Shown: positions 47,938-56,764 of the stretch, one piece after another
Layout of the letters: each line of letters begins with the position of its first letter
Position numbering within the stretch: the stretch's first letter is position 1
From: JBQDBK01 sp052090825
GTDB taxonomy: Bacteria > Bacillota > Clostridia > Tissierellales > Peptoniphilaceae
NCBI GenBank assembly: GCA_052090825.1
Contig: JBQDBK010000002.1
Span: 62,001-126,000 of the forward strand
Reading direction: 5' to 3'
Length of the DNA: 64,000 bases
Translations under genes and position numbers: made by a program
The notes under the pieces: model-generated
Told to the model about the DNA's origin: nothing
The model's input: the letters and a program-made list of their open reading frames with translations, nothing else
The model's database searches: none

Positions 47938-48067
47938 ACATTTTACATGAATTGAATTTGTTATGAGTTTTTATTTATACATAATATATGAGAAATTGAT
48001 AGATTTTTATAAATCAATACGAAGTATATAGTAAAGAATTAAGAAATTATAGAGAGGAGGAATACTT

Positions 48068-48604
48068 ATGGTAGTAAATGAAGAGAACTTTATAGAAGAA
48101 ATAAAAAAGAAAAATGAGGAAGGCCTAGAGTATGTAATAGATAAGTATGGTTGGATTTTAAAAAGTGTATTAAAAAAACATCTATTTTATATAGAAGACC
48201 ATTATGAAGAGTGTATGAATGATTGCTTACTTGCTGTATGGAAGAATATAGATAGTTTTAATCCTGAAAAGTCAACTTTTAAAAATTGGCTTGGAGGAAT
48301 AGCAAAATATAAGTCTATTGATTGTCTTAGAAAATATTTTAAAGATATAAATAATAAAAATATTGAAGAAGTAAGTTTAATTGATGAAAGAACTCCTCTA
48401 AAAGAAATAATTGAAAATGAAATAAGCATAGAAACAGAAAAGATGCTTTCAAATCTTTCTAAAGAAGATAGGGACATATTTAAAAAATTATATGTAGAAG
48501 AAAAAGATATGAATCAAGTATCAAAAGAAACAGGTCTTAAAAAAGAGCTAATTTACAATAGACTGTCTAGAGGAAAGAAAAAAATAAGGAGAAGTTTAAA
48601 ATAA
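48068..48604 (+). CDS. ECF-type RNA polymerase sigma factor
   Basis: A 178 aa sigma-70 family protein. Region 2 holds DCLLAVWKNIDSFNPEKSTFKNWLGGIAKYKSIDCLR (about 55-92). Region 4 holds LSKEDRDIFKKLYVEEKDMNQVSKETGLKKELIYNRLSRGKKKI (about 131-174). RBS GAGAGGAGG. The next gene begins 14 bp later and encodes a membrane-anchored DUF4179 protein, its probable anti-sigma factor. Possible promoter TTGTTA (47958) and CATAAT (47980), 16 bp apart. Confidence 0.92.
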   Translation: MVVNEENFIEEIKKKNEEGLEYVIDKYGWILKSVLKKHLFYIEDHYEECMNDCLLAVWKNIDSFNPEKSTFKNWLGGIAKYKSIDCLRKYFKDINNKNIEEVSLIDERTPLKEIIENEISIETEKMLSNLSKEDRDIFKKLYVEEKDMNQVSKETGLKKELIYNRLSRGKKKIRRSLK

Positions 48605-48618
48605 AGGAGGAAGTTTAA

Positions 48619-49686
48619 ATGAAAGATAAAGAAAGAATATATGAGCTTATAAATGAAATGGACTTTAATATTGAAGACTATGAAAAAGAAGAACTAAGTG
48701 ATATAGAAAAGAGAAAATTAAAAAATAATTTCAAAAAATCAAATAAAAAGGAAAATAAACTAAAAAATTTTACTAAAGTAGCAGCAATTTTAATTATTTT
48801 AGCTGGAATTTTTTCTCAGACTAGTACAGGGAAAAATGTTTATGCTTTAGCTCAATCAAAAGTATTAGATTTATCCTATTCTCTAGGGCAAACACTTTAT
48901 ATAGAAAGAGATATAGAAGACTACTCAAATGTTATAAATAAGATATATGAAAATAATGGAGTAGGTATTAAGTTGACAAGTCTTATCTTAGATAAAGATG
49001 AGCTAATATTTTCTACACTTATTTACACAGAAAAACCAGCTGACTATATAGATTATGATTATGATATTTGGCTTAATGGTAAAAAATTAAAAAGATATGG
49101 AGCTAGTGGAAGTTCAGGAAGTATTAATGATTCTAAAAATGAATTTTTTGCTACCTACCTAGTTGATGTGAAAAATATTAACCTTAAAGATAAAATGGAT
49201 ATAAAAATTATAGTAAAAAATTTTGAACATGGAATTTTTGATGGAGACAATTTAGATAAGGTTAAAGAAAAAGGGACTTGGGAATTTAATTTTATAGCTA
49301 GTGGAGAAAAATTACAAGAAAACACCTATACAAAAAAATTGAACTATACGTTTAATATAGATAATAAGACTTATAAATTAGAAGAATTTAGATATAATCC
49401 AGTTAGCCAAAAGATTTATGGGAAAATAATAGATAATAATAAAAAGGATGATTATATAATTGATTTAAAGGGTTATGATAATCTTGGAAATAAGGTTGAG
49501 TTTGGTTTTTCTAGACAAAGAACTAATGAACTTATTTTTAGGTATGAAAATATAAATGGAGATTTATCAGAAAAAGCAAGTTCCATAAGTTTAAGTCCTT
49601 ATGCAGCTAAAATACCTAAAGAAAGCGGGAGGATGCCTAAAGCTGATAAAAAAGTTGGAGAAAGCTTTACTATAAATTTAAAATAA
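48619..49686 (+). CDS. DUF4179 protein, probable anti-sigma factor
   Basis: A 355 aa protein: cytoplasmic acidic N-terminus (about 1-55), one membrane segment (VAAILIILAGIFSQTS, about 54-70), then a DUF4179 extracytoplasmic domain starting GKNVYALAQSKVLDLSYSLGQTL with immunoglobulin-like strands. Proteins of this layout follow ECF sigma genes and bind them at the membrane. RBS AAAGGAGG. A terminator follows at 49695. Confidence 0.85.
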   Translation: MKDKERIYELINEMDFNIEDYEKEELSDIEKRKLKNNFKKSNKKENKLKNFTKVAAILIILAGIFSQTSTGKNVYALAQSKVLDLSYSLGQTLYIERDIEDYSNVINKIYENNGVGIKLTSLILDKDELIFSTLIYTEKPADYIDYDYDIWLNGKKLKRYGASGSSGSINDSKNEFFATYLVDVKNINLKDKMDIKIIVKNFEHGIFDGDNLDKVKEKGTWEFNFIASGEKLQENTYTKKLNYTFNIDNKTYKLEEFRYNPVSQKIYGKIIDNNKKDDYIIDLKGYDNLGNKVEFGFSRQRTNELIFRYENINGDLSEKASSISLSPYAAKIPKESGRMPKADKKVGESFTINLK

Positions 49687-49694
49687 GTATGATT

Positions 49695-49727
49695 AAAAGG
49701 AGAGTATAATAGCATACTCTTCTTTTA
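49695..49727 (+). terminator. intrinsic terminator
   Basis: AAAAGGAGAGTAT pairs with ATACTCTTCTTTT and ends the sigma/DUF4179 operon. Confidence 0.75.
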
Positions 49728-49812
49728 TTTTATAAAAATTTTTATAGTATTTCCTCTTATAAATAATGTTATAATGGCTTAAAGACAAGTTTATAAAAAT
49801 TTAGGAGAATTT

Positions 49813-50319
49813 ATGTTATATATAAAAGAAGCTAATTTTGAAGATTTAGATAAGGAGTATTCATACATAAGAGATTTATCAAGTGATGAAAATGGGTTTA
49901 CTAATCCATATTTCGGGATATCTAGAGGTGAATTCAAGAATAAAATTTTAAAGAAGATAATAAATAATTCAAAGGGAATAGATTTACCATAAGGGTATGT
50001 AGCATGTACAGAATTTTTTCTTTGGGAGGATGATACTATAGTTGGATTATTTAGGATAAGACATGAACTTAATAGGTTTTTAAAGGAAGGTCCAGGACAT
50101 ATAGGATATGGAATAAAGAAAGAATTTAGGGGAAGAGGACTTGCATCAAAAGGTTTAAAACTTATAATTGAAGAGGCTAAAAAATTAATAGAAGAGGATA
50201 AGATATATATGCGTGTAAATAAAAATAATTATGCGTCTTTAAAAGTTCAAATGAAAAATGGGGCCTATATACATCATGAAGATGAAGAACATTACTATAC
50301 TAGAATTAAAATAAGGTAA
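49813..50319 (+). pseudogene. GNAT acetyltransferase with an in-frame stop
   Basis: One frame of about 168 codons starts at ATG 49813 (AGGAG at 49803) and is interrupted only by TAA 49990-49992, between IDLP and GYVACTEFFLW. Later parts are typical: GHIGYGIKKEFRGRGLASKGLKLIIEEAKK (acetyl-CoA loop) and NKNNYASLKVQMKNGAYI. The stop probably replaced GAA. It ends 9 bp before the hydrolase gene. Confidence 0.85.
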
Positions 50320-50328
50320 ACATAATTA

Positions 50329-51042
50329 ATGAAAAAGATAAATAATAAAAAGTTGAAAAATAAAATACTATATTTAATTTTGATTTTAATTTCTATAATG
50401 AGTCTTTCTTTTTTAATTTACACTTCTATTTATTATAAGGCAGATTATACTGCTATTAAGGTTTTAGAGAATAATAAGAATATAGAAATTATAGATAATT
50501 TAACTGTGTTAAAAGCTAAGGGAAAAAGTGATAAAGGATTAATTTTTTATCCTGGAGGGAAAGTTGAAGCTAAGGCATATCTCCCAATTTTAGAAAGCTT
50601 ACAAGATAAGGGTATAGATTGCATTTTAGTGGAAATGCCCTTTAATTTAGCGGTTTTCAACTACAAGGCAGCTGATAGGATATATGATTTATTTCCAGAA
50701 ATAAATCAGTGGTATATAGGGGGACATTCTCTAGGTGGTGCTATGGCAAGTAAATATGCAGGAGAAAATAAAAGTAAAATAGAGGGTTTAATTTTACTTG
50801 GAGCTTATATATATGGAGATTATCCTTCAACTAAGGCACTTACAATATATGGAACTTTTAATTCTAACCTTGAAAAAAATATATCTTATAAAGATAATAT
50901 AGTGGTAATTGAAGGGGGCAATCATGCTCAATTCGGAAATTATGGTAAGCAATTAAATGATCCTGATGCTACTATAAGCAGAGAAAAGCAACAGAAAATA
51001 GCAGTAGATGAGATTTTAAAATTTATAAATAAGCTTAATTAA
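50329..51042 (+). CDS. alpha/beta hydrolase, membrane-anchored
   Basis: A 237 aa protein with an N-terminal membrane anchor (about 12-34). The nucleophile elbow is GGHSLGG with Ser134, and the probable catalytic His lies in IEGGNHAQFGNYG. GLIFYPGGKVEAKAY supplies the oxyanion region. It resembles the YdeN/DLH-like family acting on small esters or peptides at the outer face. Substrate unknown. It probably shares a transcript with the broken GNAT gene and the next ORF. Confidence 0.85.
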   Translation: MKKINNKKLKNKILYLILILISIMSLSFLIYTSIYYKADYTAIKVLENNKNIEIIDNLTVLKAKGKSDKGLIFYPGGKVEAKAYLPILESLQDKGIDCILVEMPFNLAVFNYKAADRIYDLFPEINQWYIGGHSLGGAMASKYAGENKSKIEGLILLGAYIYGDYPSTKALTIYGTFNSNLEKNISYKDNIVVIEGGNHAQFGNYGKQLNDPDATISREKQQKIAVDEILKFINKLN

Positions 51043-51055
51043 GGAGATTAGACTA

Positions 51056-51358
51056 ATGTCAGAAGAAAGAATTAGAAAGATGGATAAATTATATAATGAG
51101 TCAAAGCTTTCAATTGAAGAGTTTAAGGAAGTATTTTACAAATTTAAATCTAATATAGAAAATTATGAAAAAGTGAGAGATTATTATTCTGAAAAATGGG
51201 TTGAGGACTATGATTACTCTAATAAAGAAGAATTTCCTGAAGGATTTTATAGTGATATTTTAAATGAGGATAGTATATTTGATTTGATGACAGATTATCA
51301 TGAAATAGCAATAGAGTTTATGGAATTGGGACTTAGATTAATAAAAAATGGAAGATAG
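51056..51358 (+). CDS. 100 aa acidic protein, unknown
   Basis: ATG 51056 follows AAGGAG, 13 bp after the hydrolase stop. The product is helical and acidic (IRKMDKLYNESKLSIEEFKEVFYKF..), with no membrane segment or motif I can name. A terminator stem starts inside its last codons. Confidence 0.65.
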   Translation: MSEERIRKMDKLYNESKLSIEEFKEVFYKFKSNIENYEKVRDYYSEKWVEDYDYSNKEEFPEGFYSDILNEDSIFDLMTDYHEIAIEFMELGLRLIKNGR

Positions 51359-51374
51359 TTATCTTCCATTTTTT
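51343..51374. terminator. bidirectional terminator
   Basis: AAAAAATGGAAGAT (51343-51356) pairs with ATCTTCCATTTTTT (51361-51374) between convergent genes. Confidence 0.85.
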
Positions 51375-51804
51375 ATTTATATTTTTTATGGTAATAGATG
51401 TAAGTAAAAAAAGGAAGAAATAGAGATAAGTTAAATATAATTCCAAAACTTAAAATCATTCCTAAAAGTTCTTGAACTTTAGTTTTATACCATAGGAAAA
51501 TAAATAGAAACATTAAAATAAGAGAGAGTATATTTATTATTTTAAGAGCTAGACTTGAAGCTTTAAAATCTATAAGCTCTTCTTTTTCTTTATCTTCTTT
51601 ACTAATTTTATCAATTTCTGGACTTAAAGCTTGATTTATATAAAAGAAAGATAGGCAAGATAGTAGAATTAAATATATGAAGTTCTTTATTGAAATCTCA
51701 CTTAGTTTATGGTCAAATACCACAAAAAGCAAATAGATTATTGACATAGTAGCAAAAACTATACCATAGAAAAATCTTTTTTTATCATAAATTTTCTTTT
51801 TCAT
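51373..51804 (-). CDS. four-segment membrane protein, unknown
   Basis: A 143 aa protein with four hydrophobic segments (about 10-30, 36-55, 86-104, 110-133) and an acidic loop (SPEIDKISKEDKEKEELIDF) between the second and third. RBS AAAGGAG on the minus strand. No family recognised. Confidence 0.6.
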   Translation of the reverse strand: MKKKIYDKKRFFYGIVFATMSIIYLLFVVFDHKLSEISIKNFIYLILLSCLSFFYINQALSPEIDKISKEDKEKEELIDFKASSLALKIINILSLILMFLFIFLWYKTKVQELLGMILSFGIIFNLSLFLPFFTYIYYHKKYK

Positions 51805-51918
51805 TTTAAAATCTCCTTTAAATTAACATACACATAAAGATAACGTTTATAAAGTAATATTTAATATGCATTATAAATACTTTTTAAATAAAATTCAAAA
51901 AAGTATTTAACATATAAA

Positions 51919-51940
51919 CATATTATGATATTATAATATG
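51919..51940. promoter_or_regulatory. operator/promoter of the arsR-type operon
   Basis: CATATTAT (51919-51926) and ATAATATG (51933-51940) form an 8-6-8 palindrome overlapping a TATAAT (51932-51937). TTAACA at 51907 could be the -35, 19 bp away. A further inverted repeat, AAATACTTTTT (51875) with AAAAAGTATTT (51898), lies upstream. Confidence 0.6.
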
Positions 51941-51961
51941 AGAATATAATGAGGAGAATTT

Positions 51962-52252
51962 ATGGATTATAAAGAAAATATCATTAAAAAGGCAGAATTA
52001 CTTAAAGCTATATCAAATCCTATAAGACTATGTCTGGTAAAAAAACTAACAGAAGAAGATAAGCTTAATGTAACTTATTTTACTAATTGTATGGATGCAA
52101 GTCAGTCTACGATTAGTCAGCATTTAGGGAAATTAAGAGATTTGAGAATATTAGACTGTGAAAAAGATGGCAAAAATGTTAATTATTATATAAAAAATGA
52201 GGAAGTTAGAAATATTATAAAAGTTTTATTTGAGGAGAGTTTAAATGAGTAA
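51962..52252 (+). CDS. ArsR-family repressor, probable sulfide/persulfide sensor
   Basis: A 96 aa winged-helix protein: KAELLKAISNPIRLCLVKKL, recognition helix in DASQSTISQHLGKLRDLRIL, wing CEKDGKNVNYYIKN. It lacks the metal-binding ELCVCD site. Cys24, Cys43 and Cys66 are present. Persulfide-sensing members (SqrR/BigR) use cysteine pairs, and the next gene, overlapping by 8 bp, is a sulfur-handling enzyme, so a reactive-sulfur sensor is the best guess. RBS GAGGAG. Confidence 0.8.
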   Translation: MDYKENIIKKAELLKAISNPIRLCLVKKLTEEDKLNVTYFTNCMDASQSTISQHLGKLRDLRILDCEKDGKNVNYYIKNEEVRNIIKVLFEESLNE

Positions 52253-54698
52253 AAAAATTATAGTAGTGGGTGGAGTAGCAGGTGGAGCAACTGCTATAGC
52301 AAGACTTAGAAGATTAGATGAAGATGCTGAAATTATTCTTTTAGAAAAGGGAGAGTTTATTTCCTTTGCTAATTGTGGCTTACCTTATTATATCGGAGAT
52401 GTCATAAAAAATAGAGACGCCCTATTTGTTTCAGACATAGAAACTATTGAGGGAAAATATGGGGTGGAAATTAGAAATTTTTCTGAGTTAATTGAAGTTG
52501 ATACTGATGAGAAAAAAGTTTTAATAAAAGATATAAAGAATAATAAAAATTACTACGAAAGCTATGACAAACTATTACTATCAACAGGCTCCCATCCATT
52601 TGTTCCAGATATGGAAGGTAAAGATAATGACAATGTATTTACTCTTTGGAATATACCAGATACTGATAAAATTTATAATTATATAGAAAACAATTCTATA
52701 AAAAAAGCAGTAGTTGCTGGTGGGGGTTTTATTGGAATAGAAATGGCAGAAAATTTATCTCATAGGGGAATAGATGTAACTTTAATAGAGTTTGCAGATC
52801 AAGTTATGGCTCCTTTAGATAAGGATATGGCAAAAATTGTAGAAAATCATATCGTTGATAAAAATATTGATTTAAGGTTAAAGACTGGCTTAAAAGCAAT
52901 TAAAGACCAAGGTAAAAAAGTAGAATTAAGTAATGGAGAAATTCTAAATACTGATATGATTTTACTATCAATAGGGGTTAGACCAAATACTGAATTTTTA
53001 AAAGATAGTAAAATAAAGCTAAATGAAAAGGGTGGAGTAATTGTAGACTCTAATATGCAGACTAGTGTTGAAGATGTGTATGCAGTAGGGGATATTATAG
53101 AAATAAAAAACAAGATAAGTGGACTACAAACTATGATTCCTCTTGCAGGTATAGCTAATAAACAAGGAAGAGCTGTGGCAGCTAACATTCTAGGTAAAAA
53201 GGAAGAAAAATTTGATGGAGCTATAGGAACTAGTGTTGTAAAAGTTTTTGACTTAACTATAGCTGCCACTGGAGAAAATGAAAAGTCTCTTAATAAAAGA
53301 GGACTTAAGCTTTGGAAAGACTATGGAATTTCTCTAATTCACCCAATGTCTCATGCTGGCTATTATCCAGGAGCCTTGCAAATGAGTCTTAAATTGATAT
53401 TTAGTTTAAAAGATGGAAGAGTATTAGGTGGACAGATAGCAGGATATGATGGAGTAGATAAGAGAATAGATACTATAGCAACAAGTATACATTATAAGGG
53501 AAGCATATATGATTTAACAAAAATAGAACTTGCCTATGCACCTCCTTTTGGCTCAGCAAAGGACCCAGTTAATATGGCAGGTTATTATGCAACTAATATA
53601 TATGAAGGTCTATCTCAAGCAATTACCTATGAAGAATATGAAGAAAATAAAGAAAAATATATCTTATTAGATGTTAGAGAAAAAATAGAACAAACAGCAG
53701 GATCTATTCCAAATTCTATAAATATACCTCTTACAGAACTAAGAGAAAGATATGAAGAACTAGAAAAAGATAAAGAATATATTCTATATTGTGCAGTTGG
53801 GTTAAGAGGATATATAGGAGAAAGAATATTAAAGCAAAAAGGTTATAAGGTGAAAAATCTTCTAGGAGGTTATTTAACTTATAAACAATTAAATCAAGAT
53901 AATAGTATAAAAGATATGGGTAAAGAAAATAAAAAATTTGAAAATAATACTTCAAAAAATAATATAAAAGATATAATAGAACTAGATGTTTGTGGTTTGA
54001 GTTGTCCTGGTCCAATAGTCAGTGTATCCAAAAAAATGGAAGAGCTAAAAGAAGGAGAAATTCTTCAAGTTAAGTCAACTGATCCTGGATTTGCTAGGGA
54101 TATTGAAAGTTGGTGTTCTAATACTTGTAATACTTTAGAAGATAAAGAAGAAGGCAAGGGATATTGGACAGTAAACATTAGAAAAGGACAGGGAACAGAA
54201 AACAAACTTTGCGAAATAAGTTCTTCCTCTAAAGAAAAGACTATGATTGTATTTGATGGTGACTTGGATAGAGCTATAGCAGCCTTTATAATTGCAAATG
54301 GATCCTTAGCTATGGGGAACAAGGTTAATATGTTCTTCACTTTTTGGGGATTAAATATTCTAAGAAAAAAAGAAAAGGTGAATGTAAAAAAAGACTTTAT
54401 GGGTAAGATGTTTGGAGCTATGATGCCAAGAGGGACAGGAAAACTTAGTTTATCTAAGATGAATTTTGGAGGAATGGGTTCAAAGATGATGAGAGGAATA
54501 ATGAAGAAAAAAGGAATTTCTTCTCTTGAAGAATTAATAGAAGAAGCCATAGAAAATGGAGTAAAGATAATAGCCTGTCAAATGTCTATGGACGTTATGG
54601 GGATTACAAAAGAAGAGTTAATAGATGGTGTAGAAGTTGGTGGAGTAGCTACTATGCTAAATGATAATGATAGATCAAATATGAATTTGTTTATATAA
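52245..54698 (+). CDS. CoA-disulfide reductase fused to rhodanese, TusA and DsrE-like domains
   Basis: An 817 aa four-domain enzyme. Domain 1 (about 1-450) is an FAD/NAD(P)H disulfide reductase with VVGGVAGGATAIARLRR and active Cys44 (SFANCGLPYYIG). Domain 2 is a rhodanese with Cys516 (YCAVGLRGY). Domain 3 is TusA-like with CGLSCPGP (Cys583, Cys587). Domain 4 (about 660-817) is DsrE/F-like. Such fusions reduce polysulfide or CoA persulfide and relay sulfane sulfur between domains. It is cotranscribed and translationally coupled with the ArsR repressor. Confidence 0.92.
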   Translation: MSKKIIVVGGVAGGATAIARLRRLDEDAEIILLEKGEFISFANCGLPYYIGDVIKNRDALFVSDIETIEGKYGVEIRNFSELIEVDTDEKKVLIKDIKNNKNYYESYDKLLLSTGSHPFVPDMEGKDNDNVFTLWNIPDTDKIYNYIENNSIKKAVVAGGGFIGIEMAENLSHRGIDVTLIEFADQVMAPLDKDMAKIVENHIVDKNIDLRLKTGLKAIKDQGKKVELSNGEILNTDMILLSIGVRPNTEFLKDSKIKLNEKGGVIVDSNMQTSVEDVYAVGDIIEIKNKISGLQTMIPLAGIANKQGRAVAANILGKKEEKFDGAIGTSVVKVFDLTIAATGENEKSLNKRGLKLWKDYGISLIHPMSHAGYYPGALQMSLKLIFSLKDGRVLGGQIAGYDGVDKRIDTIATSIHYKGSIYDLTKIELAYAPPFGSAKDPVNMAGYYATNIYEGLSQAITYEEYEENKEKYILLDVREKIEQTAGSIPNSINIPLTELRERYEELEKDKEYILYCAVGLRGYIGERILKQKGYKVKNLLGGYLTYKQLNQDNSIKDMGKENKKFENNTSKNNIKDIIELDVCGLSCPGPIVSVSKKMEELKEGEILQVKSTDPGFARDIESWCSNTCNTLEDKEEGKGYWTVNIRKGQGTENKLCEISSSSKEKTMIVFDGDLDRAIAAFIIANGSLAMGNKVNMFFTFWGLNILRKKEKVNVKKDFMGKMFGAMMPRGTGKLSLSKMNFGGMGSKMMRGIMKKKGISSLEELIEEAIENGVKIIACQMSMDVMGITKEELIDGVEVGGVATMLNDNDRSNMNLFI

Positions 54699-54703
54699 GC
54701 TTA

Positions 54704-54745
54704 AAAAACCTATTTATTTAGTAATTACTAAATAAATAGGTTTTT
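54704..54745. terminator. perfect 21 bp palindromic terminator
   Basis: Arms 54704-54724 and 54725-54745 (AAAAACCTATTTATTTAGTA..) are exact reverse complements, ending in TTTTT. Confidence 0.9.
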
Positions 54746-54855
54746 ATTAATTAATTAAAGTTTATTTAAATATAATTTTATTATTTTAATGTAAATATAT
54801 AATATATTTGTAAGATTTTTCTAATTAATGAGTCTTATATATAGGAGGTGATAAA

Positions 54856-55341
54856 GTGACAGAAAAGGAATTTGAAGAAATATATAATTATTATTTTCAA
54901 GATGTATATAAATTTTCTTTGAGCTTAAGTAAAAATAAAGATATAGCAGAAGAAATAACGGCAGAAACATTTTTCAAAGCAATTAAATACATAGATAATT
55001 TTAGGGAAAGAGTAAGATTAAAGTTTGGTTATTTCAAATTGCCAAAAATTAATACTATACATATCTTAGAAAAAATAAAAATCTACTCTATACAGATAAT
55101 CTAGAAATGGCAGGTATAATAGAAGAAAATATAAACTTATAAAAAGATTTTATAGTTAGTGATGAAATCTTAAGAGCAAATAATATTATAAATTTCATGT
55201 TTAAAAAAGCCATGTAGTGAAGTTTTTAGGATTAGGATTAATAGGGAATTAAGATTTAAAGAAACTGGTAAGCTATTTGGGAAATCAGAAAACTGGGTTT
55301 GTGTTAGCTATCATAGAGCAAGAAAAAAGTTAAGAATATTT
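54856..55341 (+). pseudogene. decayed ECF sigma factor
   Basis: GTG 54856 follows AGGAGGTG. The first 55 codons are good sigma region 2 (FEEIYNYYFQDVYKFSLSLSKN..AEEITAETFFKAIKYIDNF). Then the frame slips: KVWLFQIAKN continues in the +1 frame near 55020. Stops follow, and the region 4 remnant (RFKETGKLFGKSENWVCVSYHRARKKLR) is in another frame up to about 55340. Confidence 0.8.
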
Positions 55342-55724
55342 ATGGAGATGAAATGCAAGGTAATTGGAGAAATACTTCTACTAGTAGTAGAAGAATTCTA
55401 TAGTTTAGAAACTAGAGAAATTCTAATGGAATATTTAAGAGAATGTCCAAATTGTAGAAAATAATATGAATAATAAAAAAATTTTCAAATAGAGTATAAT
55501 AATTATATAGATATGTAGGGTATGGGATTAAAAAAGGTTAAAAAGAAAATTAAGAATAAAAACATTTATATAGGGATTTTATTGAGTTTGATTTTAGGAT
55601 TTTTAACTTTATAAAATTCTAGTTCTTCTAACCACATAAATAGAGATTTGCTATTTTTAATAAGTTCAACAATAGTAATATTTGCCATATTGACTTTATT
55701 AAAAGTAAAAAATAAATTTTTATA
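55342..55724 (+). pseudogene. decayed zinc-finger anti-sigma gene
   Basis: A 40-codon frame at 55342-55464 reads MEMKCKVIGEILLLVVEEFYS..TREILMEYLRECPNCRK, the anti-sigma zinc-finger (zf-HC2) opening, and then stops. After it, broken frames encode membrane segments (IYIGILLSLILGFLTL; LLFLISSTIVIFAILTLLKVK), the rest of a membrane anti-sigma. The sigma/anti-sigma pair is therefore dead. Confidence 0.7.
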
Positions 55725-55776
55725 ATTTGAAAAAATTATTTATGGTATAATCAAAAAAGTATAAAGAGGTGTTTTT

Positions 55777-56445
55777 ATGAAAAGAGCTAAACAGACATCA
55801 GAATCTATAATATTAGCTATTTTCCTTGCTCTTAGTGGAGGATTCATGGATGCCTATTCTTATATAGCAAGAGGAGAGGTATTTTCAAATGCTCAAACAG
55901 GAAATATGTTACTTTTTGGAGTATATGCTTCTAAAGGGAACTTATCAAGGAGTTTGGATTATGCCTTGCCAGTGCTTTCTTTTGCTTTTGGGATTGCTTT
56001 GGCACAAATTATAAGATTTAGGCTAAGGAAAAGAAAAAAGGTCCATTGGAGACAAATTGTAGTTTTTATAGAAATGGTATTACTTATTTTTGTATCAGGC
56101 TTATCTGCTAATGAAAATTTTTTAGCAACTTTATTAATGTCTTTTGCTTGTGGGATGCAGGTTCAAAGTTTTAGAAAAGTCCACAACAATACTTTTTCTA
56201 CAACAATGTGTATAGGGAATCTTAGAAGTGGAGTTCATGAGATCTTAGAGTATTCAGATAGTAGAAAAATTGAGCATTTAGAAAATGGATTTTTATATTT
56301 TTTTGTTATATTTTGTTTTATACTAGGAGCTGTAATAGGAGCACATTGTATAAATTTCATGGGATTAAGGGCTATAATAGTGAGTCCAATTTTACTTTTT
56401 ATTTCAATTATTATTATGATGGACGATAGAGAATGGAACCAATAA
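55777..56445 (+). CDS. DUF1275 (YoaK-like) membrane protein
   Basis: A 222 aa protein with six likely segments. The family opening LALSGGFMDAYSYIARGEVFSNAQTGNM and the central SFACGMQVQSFRKVHNNTFSTTMCIGNLRSG identify DUF1275. Function is unknown in the family. RBS AAGAGGTG. Followed by a strong terminator. Confidence 0.92.
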   Translation: MKRAKQTSESIILAIFLALSGGFMDAYSYIARGEVFSNAQTGNMLLFGVYASKGNLSRSLDYALPVLSFAFGIALAQIIRFRLRKRKKVHWRQIVVFIEMVLLIFVSGLSANENFLATLLMSFACGMQVQSFRKVHNNTFSTTMCIGNLRSGVHEILEYSDSRKIEHLENGFLYFFVIFCFILGAVIGAHCINFMGLRAIIVSPILLFISIIIMMDDREWNQ

Positions 56446-56460
56446 AATTCATACAATATA

Positions 56461-56510
56461 AAAGCTGACCCAATATAAGCTGTTTAAATAACTTATATTA
56501 GGTCAGCTTT
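56461..56510 (+). terminator. intrinsic terminator
   Basis: 19 nt arms (56461-56479, 56492-56510) starting AAAGCTGACC, followed by TTTTGTTTT. Confidence 0.9.
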
Positions 56511-56639
56511 TTTGTTTTATGGATCACAGATTACATTAATATGAAGTTATAGAAATTTATATTACCTTAATATGGAGAATTTGATCTTTTATATATTAAC
56601 AAAATAGTCAAATAAATATAAGTAAAGTTTGTTTAGGCA

Positions 56640-56692
56640 TTTATAAGACAATGTCTATAAATTTTGCATATAACTTTTGTTATAATTATAAT
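56640..56692 (+). promoter_or_regulatory. promoter and possible operator of the MMPL operon
   Basis: TTGCAT (56664-56669) and TATAAT (56687-56692) are 17 bp apart. Just upstream, TTATAAGAC and GTCTATAA (56640-56661) form an imperfect inverted repeat that could bind a TetR-like repressor. The rest of the 56446-56764 gap holds only the terminator. Confidence 0.5.
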
Positions 56693-56764
56693 TAAATAAA
56701 GAAAGAAAAAGTGATTGGATGTTTTTTACATAGTTAGATTATTAGTAAGGGAGTTATTAATATT

